Positions 9,332-18,422 of a DNA stretch of 64,000 nt are shown here, piece after piece. The position numbers were made by a program, and so were the translations under genes. This stretch comes from an uncultured Woeseiaceae bacterium. GTDB lineage: Bacteria; Pseudomonadota; Gammaproteobacteria; Steroidobacterales; Woeseiaceae. The number at the start of each line of letters is the position of its first letter. The first letter of the stretch is position 1. Under the pieces are notes generated by a model. It worked only from the letters and a program-made list of their open reading frames with translations, searched no databases and was not told where the DNA came from. The stretch is taken from assembly GCA_945787845.1 (NCBI GenBank), contig CALZJH010000007.1, positions 1 through 64,000 on the forward strand, in the 5' to 3' direction.

Positions 9332-11113
9332 TCACTGACGCACGAAGCGGATGCTGTCGAGATAGATGGTGACCGGCGACCGGCGTCCCTGCAGCGTGAC
9401 GACGAAGCCCGTTTTCAGGCTGGACAGGTCCTCGCCTTCCAGACTGACAAGATAGCGCTGCCATTCGGATGTAAGCGCAATCGTCTCTGTCTTCTGGATT
9501 GACGAATCGGGATAGGCCCGATCCGATGCCAGCAGGCCGACGCCAAACGTCACCTTTTCGCCGCCGTATTCACCGCGCGCCCAGAGTTCGACCGCGCTGG
9601 CACCGGTCAGGTCAAAGCCGCCGTCCTCATCGCCCCAGTTATTGGGCGGGTCTTGCCACGCAACGCCGACCCAGTTGAAGGTGCCCGTATAGCGCATGCG
9701 TATGGCCGCTGTTCCGGATTGGGTGTCGTCGGCGTAATCACCGTCGAGCGTGAGATCGTCCACGTTGCCCATCCAGCCTGAAGGCACCCACGGCATCGAT
9801 TCGAAGCCATCTTCGTAAATTGGCACGGGCATCCGCGGTTTCGCCGCGCCTTTCACCCGCAGAGGAATGTTCGCGACGGCCGCATTGCCAGCGGGATCGT
9901 GAGCATAGGCGAACAGTCGATACGCACCCGGTTCAGCCGGCATCTGGATCGTCGCCTCTCCATCTTTGGCCGTGACGACAACACCCTCGATGTCAGGCAG
10001 CAAGGGTCGGAAGTCCCCGCCCGTCAGGTATTCACCGGACTCAGGCCGCATGATCCACGTCAGCGACACGGCCTTGCCTTCGGGATCCGCGAACGCCGTG
10101 CTTGCCTTGACCACGGCGTCGGGATCCAGAACAGGAGGGGTATCGATAACGATCGGTTCGATCGTCGGCGACAGGTCGGCAGGCGCTTGTCCTGACCAGA
10201 TTTCTGTCATGACGTCGAGGGCACCCAGCTTCGCACCGCTGTCCAACGTCATGCCAAACCACGTGGCCGTGCCCTCCATCTTGCTGCCCCAGAGGAAAGC
10301 ATAGGCACCCAGCGCCTGACCCTGCGATTCCAGTACGGCTTTTTCGTAGCTTTGACGGTAGAAGGCCGCCTTTTGCGTACTCGTCTGCTCGTACGGGGCA
10401 CCCCAATCCGTGGTCGGCATCTCCCAGGGCCCGACAGGTCCGAACTCGGTGATGACGTAGGGCTTGGTGGCACCGCCCGCACGCAGTCGCTCTGCGATTG
10501 AAAGCGCGCCTCCGTAGGAGTTGATGCCGTGAATGTCGATGGCCGGACTGCGTTTGTGCAGGCTCTCGATGCGGCCGCCGCCGACCTCGGCCGTCACGGT
10601 CATGACAGGATGGTTGGGGTCGAGTTCCTTGACCATTTCGGCCAGGGCATTGACGGCGGCCCAGATGACCGGGTCGTCACCGGACTCGTAGCCTTCCATT
10701 TCGTTGCCGAGACCCCATAGCAGCAGCGCGGGATGATCTCTGAATTCGAGCACGACTTTGCGCGCCGCCTCGAGTTGCGCCTCAACCTGGGCAGGGTCGC
10801 TGTAATCGAAGCCGTGACGCTCGTGACCGAGCCAGATGCCCACGGTAACGGTCAGCCCGTGCTTGTGCGCTTCGTCGAGAATGTCACCGACGCCGTCGGC
10901 ACCCCAGGTGCGAACCGAATTAGCGCCGGCCTCGGCGAGCCGTTGCAGGGAACCGCTCCCGCCGGCACCGCGGATCAGGTAAGGCTCACCGCCGCGGAGC
11001 AGCTGCCAGCCACCGTTCGCCGTTTCGCGAAGCTCAACGGGCACAGCCTCCGCCATTACCGAACCCGGCAACAGCAGGAGGCTGCAAACAGCGGCTACAG
11101 CTTTACGATTCGT
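9332..11113 (-). CDS. GH2-like clan GH-A glycoside hydrolase with C-terminal binding module, apparent ACG start
   Basis: A secreted TIM-barrel hydrolase of about 593 residues. The frame has no ATG/GTG/TTG that would keep the signal peptide: reading from ACG 11113-11111 gives NRKAVAAVCSLLLLPGSVMA then EAVPVE, a clear signal peptide. ACG is preceded by a perfect GGAGG seven bases away. TTG 11071 would remove most of the signal peptide. Barrel at about 25-325 with LLWGLGNEMEG (Glu138, acid/base) and YVITEFGP (Glu223, nucleophile), then an Ig-like domain (about 345-430) and a beta-sandwich (about 440-593). A sequence error changing ATG to ACG is possible. Exact GH family is unsettled (GH2 or a newer GH-A family); context suggests beta-glucan. 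It is the last gene of the leftward operon. Confidence 0.75.
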   Translation of the reverse strand, partial: TNRKAVAAVCSLLLLPGSVMAEAVPVELRETANGGWQLLRGGEPYLIRGAGGSGSLQRLAEAGANSVRTWGADGVGDILDEAHKHGLTVTVGIWLGHERHGFDYSDPAQVEAQLEAARKVVLEFRDHPALLLWGLGNEMEGYESGDDPVIWAAVNALAEMVKELDPNHPVMTVTAEVGGGRIESLHKRSPAIDIHGINSYGGALSIAERLRAGGATKPYVITEFGPVGPWEMPTTDWGAPYEQTSTQKAAFYRQSYEKAVLESQGQALGAYAFLWGSKMEGTATWFGMTLDSGAKLGALDVMTEIWSGQAPADLSPTIEPIVIDTPPVLDPDAVVKASTAFADPEGKAVSLTWIMRPESGEYLTGGDFRPLLPDIEGVVVTAKDGEATIQMPAEPGAYRLFAYAHDPAGNAAVANIPLRVKGAAKPRMPVPIYEDGFESMPWVPSGWMGNVDDLTLDGDYADDTQSGTAAIRMRYTGTFNWVGVAWQDPPNNWGDEDGGFDLTGASAVELWARGEYGGEKVTFGVGLLASDRAYPDSSIQKTETIALTSEWQRYLVSLEGEDLSSLKTGFVVTLQGRRSPVTIYLDSIRFVRQ

Positions 11114-11116
11114 GGC

Positions 11117-11830
11117 TTAGCCTCCGTTGATCGTAACCAGCCCGTCGTTGTAGTCCGGCGGCGTCGCAGGACGATAGGTGTATCCCCATTGGGCCATGAG
11201 AGCCTGCGCATTCAGCGGATCGCCCGGTATCAGGCGAACAAATCCGGTCGAATCCGTTCGATACAGATCGTCGGCCGTCTGCTCATTCAGGTTGACGGAA
11301 AACGATACGCCGCCGCAGCACGTAAAGAACGTCACCGAACCCCAGAAATTGTCCAGCACGGAGCGATAGGCTCGCAATGCCTGTTCCTGGATCAGCGTAT
11401 CGCTGTTGGCGTCGTACAACTCATGCAACGCACGCGCCGTATACCACTGGTTCTCACCGGACGGGAAGCGTGCCAACGCCGTAGCCCAAAGGTAGAAACG
11501 CGCTTTAGCCCCGGTCGGTCCCGCCGGAATATTGTTTGCCAATTCGAACTTGGTGGCGGCATCCGGGTTGTTGACGTTGAACTCGGGCGTTGCAACCTGT
11601 GCAAACGGATTCTCGGGGTCCCCGAGAATGCAAAGCTCGAAGCCGATACCTGCATCGGCGCAGGCAAGATTCAACAGCGTGTCCGTCGGCAGCACAATGG
11701 CGTTGATTTGCTGGCCCTCACCGTCACTGGGGCCTTCACAGCCGCCGATGGCAAATAAGCTCAAGACCAACGCCACCAGCGTGAACTGCTTTGCGGTAGG
11801 ACGATTGATGTGTCGAGATTGGTTTTTCAT
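11117..11830 (-). CDS. Lipoprotein of unknown function in the glucan operon
   Basis: A 237-residue lipoprotein: MKNQSRHINRPTAKQ, a hydrophobic stretch and lipobox IGGC (Cys31). I do not recognise the fold. Visible features are a mixed alpha region (FYLWATALARFPSGENQWYTARALHELYD), a CC pair in FFTCCGG and a C-terminal DDLYRTDSTGFVRLIPGDP. The start is ATG 11830, with AAGGA 9 bases upstream; a longer upstream reading lacks a better site. It lies 33 bases after the beta-barrel enzyme and its stop is only 3 bases from the ACG of the next gene, so it is clearly part of the operon. A role as a partner of the barrel or of the glycan-binding lipoprotein is only suggested by position. Confidence 0.75.
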   Translation of the reverse strand: MKNQSRHINRPTAKQFTLVALVLSLFAIGGCEGPSDGEGQQINAIVLPTDTLLNLACADAGIGFELCILGDPENPFAQVATPEFNVNNPDAATKFELANNIPAGPTGAKARFYLWATALARFPSGENQWYTARALHELYDANSDTLIQEQALRAYRSVLDNFWGSVTFFTCCGGVSFSVNLNEQTADDLYRTDSTGFVRLIPGDPLNAQALMAQWGYTYRPATPPDYNDGLVTINGG

Positions 11831-11863
11831 AGTTTTGAATCCTTGGCTACCAGAGAGCGGCAA

Positions 11864-14800
11864 TCAGAACTGGTAAGTGAGGTACAGGACCGTCATGAAG
11901 ACGTAGTCCCCGTCGATGAGCGGATTGAGGTCGGAGTCGTCGTCGCCCGAGCGATACAGCGCGCGAATACCGATGCGCGTCGCTTCGTTCTCACCGACAG
12001 CCGACACGAATGATCCGGTGTTACCGCCCAGCAAGATTGAGTAATCAAGCTTAACCTGCTCCGGGTAGGTGACGTTGAACTGTCGGTAGAAGTCGTAGGG
12101 CCCCCACGCGTCCTTCATGAAGTAGCCCTCGAACGTATGCTTGCCGCCGAACAGGGCCTTCCAGTGGAACTGCCAGTAGTCGCGCGTTCCTCCCTCGGGA
12201 TTACCCGTCGACTGGTCAAAGCCACGCACGACTCGCGTGATGTACTTCCGGCCCTGTTTCGGGTTGAAGACCATGCGGCTCGAAAGGGTCCACACATCCT
12301 CAGCGGGCAGTCCCTGGCCAAATGACGCGTTGACGCCAAGCGGTTCCAGGAAGAACAGGTTGGCATCCGTGAAGGTCGGATACTCCGTGTAATTGGCCCC
12401 GAAGTCGAAGGCAAATTTTGCGTCTTCACGCCAGTCGTTATCCCACCGGTAGAACTCACTCGCACCGGTCGGATCCCATTTGAACACGACCTCGGCTGAA
12501 CGAGCTTCACGGTTTCCGAGCACGGCGAACGGGTCGCTGTCACGATCACGCGGGGTAATGCCGGGATTGAGTACGCCGCCCGGACCAATCGACGCTTCGA
12601 TGAACGGATTCGCATCGATGAGGTTGTCGCGATACATCAGGCGCGGGAACACCATGAGGTTGCCGAAATTCATGATCATGCCGGCCTCGTACTCGCGCTT
12701 GTTACCAAGCCCGGAATACGGGAGACGGCTGGGATCGTTGATGCCGAAGACTTTGTGAACCTGGCCGCCATCGGCCACCAGGCCAGCGTGATGCGCCTGC
12801 ACGTAGGTCTCGGTACCAAACAGCGGCATGGTCAACTTGGCCTTGAAGCCCATCGTATCCTCGTGATCCACCTGGTCAAGGATAATATTGCCGCTGCCAT
12901 CGACGCGTGTGTAGATGTCATCGACCTTTTCGGTAGCCGCCATGATGCCGCCCAGTTCAATCTTCCAGCCGTCACCGAACTCCCGTTCGGCAAACAGAGT
13001 CGTCTGCCTTGACTGCCGCTCGGTTGCCTGGGTCGCGCTTGCACCTTCACCGGATCGGGCCACGTCCTCGGAGTGGATGAAGGTCACGTCGAACTTTCCA
13101 AAGTCGAAATCGTACTTGACGATGAATTTCGGGTTGGCACCCCAGTACACCTCGGGGCCCATCAGGAGGCGCAGGTTCTTCCACTTGTTCTTGCCCTGGA
13201 TCTCGATGCCCTCGGGTGCCTTCGCATTCCAGATATCCATGCCATAGATATCGGTCGCTTCAGCTACAAGGCCGAAGAAATCGCCTTCGTAGCCCCAGTG
13301 GAATCGCGGCGTGTGGTAGAAGCCCGTGATATCGAAGTTCTCACCCTGGTAGGTGGCCTCGAAGTCGTAGATCTCGACGCGCTCGCCCGTGCTCAACTCT
13401 GTCTCACGAATGAACTGGTTGCCGTCGAGTTCGCCCACTGTGAAACCGGTAATGGGGAGACCACGATCTCCATAGGTAAACTCGAGAGGCCGTTTGTCAG
13501 CAACATTGCCGAGGATGTTCAGCGAGAATTGGCCCTCCAGCTCCTGGACCGGCTGGAATTCGAAATCGAGGAACAGCATCTGGCCGTCCGAGAAGTCGAT
13601 GCCATTCTCACCATCTACGCGCACGCTTTCATCGCTGCCGCGCAGGACGAGTTCACCCTGGACGCGGCCGCCTGTAAAGGAGAGCTTGCCTTTTTCCTCT
13701 TCGTTTTCGCTCTTGAGCTGACGGACCTCGCCTTTCAGCTCAAGGAACTCCATGTTGATATTGTTGATGCCCTGGTTGAACGCCGCTTTCTTGTTCAGGT
13801 ACGGGTCCATGCCCCAGATTTCGCCGAGCACGTCGTAGGCCATTCTCGGACGTGCCGTCCAGACGCCATCCGCGTTCTGCTTGCCGAGCGCGGCGATACC
13901 GAACCACTCCTCGTTCATGTTGTTCTGGCCTTCGGCCCAGTCGAACAGGTAGGCCTGGTTGGACCACGAGGCATTGTTGTCCTGCGTGTCGAGGTTCTCT
14001 TCCTGCAGGTACTTCCACCACTCGTCACGCCATTCGAAGACGTAGCCGCCGATCGAGTTGCCTTCTTCTCCGTTGCCGTAGGCCTTGTTGTACATCTCCT
14101 GCCACTGCGCCTTGAGGAGCTTCGCCTGTGACACCTGGTCTTCGCGGTAGTCGCGGGCATTGAATGCGTCCGACCCAAACTCGAAGAAAATCACCGGCAG
14201 GTCGAGCTTCTCGTCCACGTCTTTCCAGAGGCTGGTGAAACTCGAGCCGCGGTAGACGTTGCTGCCGAGAATATCGAGGTCCGGCATGAGCTCGGCGATC
14301 AGGTCGATGTACTGGATATCGCCGTTGACGATCGTGAACGGCACATGCGGTGCGATTTGCTTGCCGTCCTTGATGACCTCGTTGAACAGGCTGTAGAGGT
14401 AACGCGCCTTGGCCGTGTTCTGCTCACCCTCCGGGAGGTTCTCGATCTCGAAGCTGGACCACGAGAGGCCGTAGTTGCTCTCGTTGCCAAATGCGAACAT
14501 CAAAACGCCCGGGGTGTCTTTGTAGCGGTTAACGATTTCAAGCATGTCGGCCTTGAGCGTCGCACGGGTCAGCGGGTCCGAGTAATCGGTAAACGGAACC
14601 CACTGGCCGCCGATCATGTAGCCGTAGCGGCCCATTAGCGGATTCACGACGAACATGATGCCGTGCTCTCTGTAGATGTACGTTACCCACTTCGGCGGGA
14701 TCATCGCGAAGCTGCGAATGGAATTGACGTTCGCCGCCTTTAGCAGCCCCATGTCGTAGTCGAGAACCTTGCGAATATGGTCGTCCGACTCGGCCCAGAG

Positions 14801-15076
14801 GTTGTAGGAATAGTTCTGGCCCCGCGGCGAATAGCTCCAGACCACGCCCTTGGCGTAGAAGTCCTGACCGTTAACCTGAAGCTTCCAGCCATTCTCATCT
14901 TTGTAGGTCGTCACCACGTCAGCGGCGTGAGCCTGGCTAGCCATTGAAGCGGCAAGGAATAGCGCAACGGTCAGAAGGCCGAAGAGCTTGCTCGCGTTTT
15001 GTTTGAATTTTGGAACCGCCATAGCGACTACTCTTTCTTTGAAATTGGATTCTTGAGGAATGTCGAGTGTTTTCAT
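11864..15076 (-). CDS. Glycoside hydrolase (clan GH-A) fused to a predicted outer-membrane beta-barrel
   Basis: A 1070-residue exported protein. A long signal sequence ends at SQAHA. Residues about 55-425 form a GH2-like TIM barrel with MFAFGNESNYG (Glu199, acid/base) and VIFFEFGSDAF (Glu299, nucleophile). A short charged, coiled-coil-like segment follows (NINMEFLELKGEVRQLKSEN, about 439-458). The remaining 600 residues are rich in alternating polar/aromatic strands and end in YLTYQF, the terminal-Phe signature of outer-membrane proteins inserted by BAM. I infer an enzyme tethered to its own membrane barrel. Start ATG 15076 has GGAGG 10 bases upstream; ATG 15022 (MAVPKFK) is an alternative. 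The upstream stop is 16 bases away. I know no named family with this architecture. Confidence 0.8.
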   Translation of the reverse strand: MKTLDIPQESNFKERVVAMAVPKFKQNASKLFGLLTVALFLAASMASQAHAADVVTTYKDENGWKLQVNGQDFYAKGVVWSYSPRGQNYSYNLWAESDDHIRKVLDYDMGLLKAANVNSIRSFAMIPPKWVTYIYREHGIMFVVNPLMGRYGYMIGGQWVPFTDYSDPLTRATLKADMLEIVNRYKDTPGVLMFAFGNESNYGLSWSSFEIENLPEGEQNTAKARYLYSLFNEVIKDGKQIAPHVPFTIVNGDIQYIDLIAELMPDLDILGSNVYRGSSFTSLWKDVDEKLDLPVIFFEFGSDAFNARDYREDQVSQAKLLKAQWQEMYNKAYGNGEEGNSIGGYVFEWRDEWWKYLQEENLDTQDNNASWSNQAYLFDWAEGQNNMNEEWFGIAALGKQNADGVWTARPRMAYDVLGEIWGMDPYLNKKAAFNQGINNINMEFLELKGEVRQLKSENEEEKGKLSFTGGRVQGELVLRGSDESVRVDGENGIDFSDGQMLFLDFEFQPVQELEGQFSLNILGNVADKRPLEFTYGDRGLPITGFTVGELDGNQFIRETELSTGERVEIYDFEATYQGENFDITGFYHTPRFHWGYEGDFFGLVAEATDIYGMDIWNAKAPEGIEIQGKNKWKNLRLLMGPEVYWGANPKFIVKYDFDFGKFDVTFIHSEDVARSGEGASATQATERQSRQTTLFAEREFGDGWKIELGGIMAATEKVDDIYTRVDGSGNIILDQVDHEDTMGFKAKLTMPLFGTETYVQAHHAGLVADGGQVHKVFGINDPSRLPYSGLGNKREYEAGMIMNFGNLMVFPRLMYRDNLIDANPFIEASIGPGGVLNPGITPRDRDSDPFAVLGNREARSAEVVFKWDPTGASEFYRWDNDWREDAKFAFDFGANYTEYPTFTDANLFFLEPLGVNASFGQGLPAEDVWTLSSRMVFNPKQGRKYITRVVRGFDQSTGNPEGGTRDYWQFHWKALFGGKHTFEGYFMKDAWGPYDFYRQFNVTYPEQVKLDYSILLGGNTGSFVSAVGENEATRIGIRALYRSGDDDSDLNPLIDGDYVFMTVLYLTYQF

Positions 15077-15092
15077 TTTCTGTCGACCTCCA

Positions 15093-18000
15093 CTAGTTGA
15101 CCGTGAACGTGACGTTGTCAAACGACGCGTCTACGCCACAACCATCGATGGCCCCGCAGGCGGCTTTCAGCTGCAGCGTTACACCGCCGCTCACATCGAA
15201 TTGACCGCCGCCCGTGGCCGTTCCGGCGATGACAGTGCCCGAATAGTTCGTCCAGGTCGTTGTCGGAACGTAGGGCGCTGCCGGGCCAACAAAATCCCGA
15301 CCGCCTACATCCTGGCCATTGGCGTCCAGGAATATTATCTCGACAAACACGACACCGCCGGCACCCGACAGGGTGCCATACAGATCGAAGGAAACATCGA
15401 TTGAATCGCCCGATGTGACCGTACCAGCGGCCAGGGCGACCTGGCTGATGAGCACATCATTGGTCTGTGTAGCGTTTGCGTCCGTAATCAACCTGGCCAC
15501 GCTGCCAGTTCGTCCGCCTTGCCCACTGTTGTCTATCGCGATGGACCCGACAGCGTCCGGGATCAGGGTTTGCACCCAGCCGGTGAAGTCTCCGGTTTCG
15601 AAGTCACCATTCACGAAATCGGCGCTGCCGCCGCCACCTCCGCCACCGCCGCCACCGCCGGAGGCTTCCAGCGTGATGTTGTCGATGAAGTAGTCGGTCG
15701 CCGTGTCGACAACACCCAGGTTCGGCAGGATCACAAACCGGTTGTAGACATTGGGCGCAGCCAGGTTGGTGAAGGTCCACGTCAGGGTCTGCCAACCCAC
15801 AACAACGGCCTCATTCGCCTGCGTGTCGCCCGTACCCATGTTGTCACCGAATTCCACCTTGGCGACCATCGGGATACCGGCTAGTGGCGAATACACCAGC
15901 GCCGAGATCGTCTGCGTTCCCTGGTCGTTCGGGATCGGATCAACGGGCACCCAGGCCCCGGCGAACACGTCGCCACCATCACGCGTGAGCTTCAATGCAT
16001 TGCCGTCACCGCCCGCCGGACCTGCTTCGATCGACGTGATGGCGCCGCCGAAGGCGTTGACCGTTGGAGGCGTGGCTTCGTCAAAGGTCACCAGCACGGT
16101 GCCGCTGGGGGCGGCATCGTTGTAGAAATACATGTTGGTGACGAACAACGTCACGTCTCCGGGAGGCGATGCCGCGAAGATGAACTGCGCAATGTTGGCA
16201 CGAGTCGTCAGGCCCACCGCTTCGAAGTCCGCGAGCGGAATGTCGAGGCTGACCCACTGACCCTGGTTGAGTGCTGGTGTCGACATGCTGTCGAAGACGA
16301 GCTCGCCCTCAGTATCGTCGCCGCCATCGAAGCCACCATCGGCACCAAAGTCAACGAGCTTGATGCGCAGCTGGTCGGCATTCGGCGTCCAGACATCAAC
16401 GTGGAAGTGCGTCATGCCTGTGGCATCGATCTGGTTCGCGACAGTTTCGATACCGACGAAGTCGAGGTTCGTGTACTGCTTGACGTCCTGTCCGTCGATC
16501 ATGATGTCGGTCAGATCACCCGACGACCAGTCGGTACGCCAGGTATCGACCGTCACGTCGGTGAACGCCCCGCTCAGCAGCGATATGACGTTCGACGAAC
16601 TCTGCGTCGGTGCCGGTGGTGCTGCCGTCGGTGCGCTGCCGCCAGTCGCTGTGTCGTCGTAGAAGTACAGGTTGTCGAGGTAGATTGTCGACGCACCCGG
16701 CGGTGTCGCCGCGATGATGTACTGCGCGATATTCGAGCGGCTTGTCAGCCCCGTGAAGTCGCCCAGCGGGATGTCCAGGCTGATCCACTGGCCCTGCGAC
16801 CCGCTCGTGTCGAACGTGAGCTCGTGCTCCGAATCGTCACCGCCGTCGAAGGCCATGTCCGCGCCAAAGTCGACGAGCTTGAGACGAATTTCCGTCGCAT
16901 CCGGCGTCCAGAGATCGACGTGGAGGTGCGTCATTCCTGAAGCATCGACCTGGGATGAGGTCGTTTCGATGCCGACAAAGTCGACACCCAGGTGCTCTTT
17001 GGTCGTGTTGCCGTCAATCGTGACATCCTGAACGGAAGTGACTGACGACCAGCTGGTCGGCCACGCATCGATCGAGACGTTGGCGTAGCCGTCGGCAAAC
17101 AGCGAAATCACAGCGCCCGAATCCTGCGTCGGGGCAGGTGCTGCCGTGGTCGGCGCGTTGCCACCACCGCCGCCACCACCGCCGCCGAACGCCAGGTCGT
17201 CCCAGAGGTAGGTCTTGTCGCCCGCCGTGTTGCCGTCAGTGCCGAAGTTGAAGAACACGCTGGCCTTGTCATAAGTATTCGCCAGGTCCAGCGCTGCCGT
17301 GCCTGCCGCTTCGTTGCTGAAGTCGAACGTCAGCGTTTCCCACGTGTTTGCAGCGGTAGTCATTGCTTCGGTCTCGACCGAAATCGTATTGTCGGTCCGA
17401 TCTTCGACTTTGAGCCGTACAGGAATAGCCGCATCCGGCGAGTAAACCCGCAGCGTCATGCTCGTATCGGTCGCCGTGAACGGCAGCGCACCGAAGCCAC
17501 TGCTTTCAGCTACAGTCGTGCCAGCCCATACCTCGGAACCGGCAAACTTGTCCGAGCTCGCCACGGTGTTTGCGGCGTCGGCCGGGTCAGCAACCAGCGT
17601 CGTGGCTGCGCCGCCAAAATCGGTCAGTTCGTAGAATGCTGCGTCGCCGTCTTCAAAGGTGACTGGCAGCGCAACGGGCGTACCGCCGCCGCCACCACCG
17701 GCGCAATCCGCAACCTGGACGACGTCGTCGAAGTAGAACGTCCAGTTGGCGGGGTCTGTGTCTGAAGCACCCATCACGGTGATGTCGAAGATAATCGTGA
17801 GATCGGTTGCAGCCGGACCGGCCGTGGTGCCCGTAAAGTCGTAGCAGAACTCTTCCCACATGCCGCTGCCACTGTGATCGAGCGACCGTTCCTGGTTCAG
17901 CCCCTCGAACTTGAACAGGACCGGCACCGAGCGTGACGACCAGACCTTCATCGTAAAGGCTTCGCCCGCGGAGAAATCGATACCGCCGGTCAGCGCCATC

Positions 18001-18326
18001 GCCGTACCACCAAACGTGCCACCGCCCGCTACCGGGAACTTGAGCATGCGCGCGACTTTGTCCGACGTGTTGATGCCACTCATGTCGGGGTTGTCGATGA
18101 TCGCCGCATCGCCGCCTTCAAAGTTGTTGAAGGAGACACCGCCGCAGGCGTCCTCGAAGTTGAAGATCGGGTCACAGAAGCCCGGTGGTATCGGTGGCGC
18201 CGGCGGTGCCGGGGTGCCGGCGATCCGGGTCGGGCCGTCTCCTTCACCGAAGCAACCGGCCAGTACTATGGCCGACGCGAGAAGTGTCGAAATTCGTGAA
18301 ACACGCTTGGCTGCGATAGATAGCAT
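15093..18326 (-). CDS. Multimodular surface glycan-binding lipoprotein with poly-Gly linkers
   Basis: A 1077-residue lipoprotein (lipobox LAGC, Cys25) followed by a Pro-rich tether (APPAPPIPPG). I read six beta-sandwich modules at about 55-208, 218-380, 392-558, 567-738, 743-888 and 902-1077. Runs of 6, 9 and 11 glycines separate modules 1/2, 2/3 and 5/6. Modules 3 and 4 are tandem duplicates (both have KLVDFGAD, GQW(I/V)SLDIPL and NIAQ), and 2 and 5 share a VTF(E/D)...FGGA start. No catalytic motif is seen, so a role like the surface glycan-binding proteins of Bacteroidetes loci is inferred. It lies between GH16 and the barrel-fused enzyme. Assignment of the modules to CBM families needs a profile search. 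Confidence 0.8.
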   Translation of the reverse strand: MLSIAAKRVSRISTLLASAIVLAGCFGEGDGPTRIAGTPAPPAPPIPPGFCDPIFNFEDACGGVSFNNFEGGDAAIIDNPDMSGINTSDKVARMLKFPVAGGGTFGGTAMALTGGIDFSAGEAFTMKVWSSRSVPVLFKFEGLNQERSLDHSGSGMWEEFCYDFTGTTAGPAATDLTIIFDITVMGASDTDPANWTFYFDDVVQVADCAGGGGGGTPVALPVTFEDGDAAFYELTDFGGAATTLVADPADAANTVASSDKFAGSEVWAGTTVAESSGFGALPFTATDTSMTLRVYSPDAAIPVRLKVEDRTDNTISVETEAMTTAANTWETLTFDFSNEAAGTAALDLANTYDKASVFFNFGTDGNTAGDKTYLWDDLAFGGGGGGGGGNAPTTAAPAPTQDSGAVISLFADGYANVSIDAWPTSWSSVTSVQDVTIDGNTTKEHLGVDFVGIETTSSQVDASGMTHLHVDLWTPDATEIRLKLVDFGADMAFDGGDDSEHELTFDTSGSQGQWISLDIPLGDFTGLTSRSNIAQYIIAATPPGASTIYLDNLYFYDDTATGGSAPTAAPPAPTQSSSNVISLLSGAFTDVTVDTWRTDWSSGDLTDIMIDGQDVKQYTNLDFVGIETVANQIDATGMTHFHVDVWTPNADQLRIKLVDFGADGGFDGGDDTEGELVFDSMSTPALNQGQWVSLDIPLADFEAVGLTTRANIAQFIFAASPPGDVTLFVTNMYFYNDAAPSGTVLVTFDEATPPTVNAFGGAITSIEAGPAGGDGNALKLTRDGGDVFAGAWVPVDPIPNDQGTQTISALVYSPLAGIPMVAKVEFGDNMGTGDTQANEAVVVGWQTLTWTFTNLAAPNVYNRFVILPNLGVVDTATDYFIDNITLEASGGGGGGGGGGGSADFVNGDFETGDFTGWVQTLIPDAVGSIAIDNSGQGGRTGSVARLITDANATQTNDVLISQVALAAGTVTSGDSIDVSFDLYGTLSGAGGVVFVEIIFLDANGQDVGGRDFVGPAAPYVPTTTWTNYSGTVIAGTATGGGQFDVSGGVTLQLKAACGAIDGCGVDASFDNVTFTVN

Positions 18327-18422
18327 GGGTGTAATCCCTGAAGTTTTTTGTTTGTTACGCGGCTCTCGTTATGGTCATGCGTAACGGAGTTCGGCCGCTT
18401 GAATCAGTCGCTCGATGTCAGA

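Noticed and set aside
13073..14131. Long plus-strand open frame opposite the barrel-fused enzyme
   Set aside because: It is the antisense of a strongly coding region, has no ribosome site or recognisable motif, and lies wholly inside the real gene.
15627..15662. Simple CCG/CCA repeat as a microsatellite or CRISPR-like array
   Set aside because: It encodes one of the glycine linkers inside the lipoprotein and has no spacer structure.
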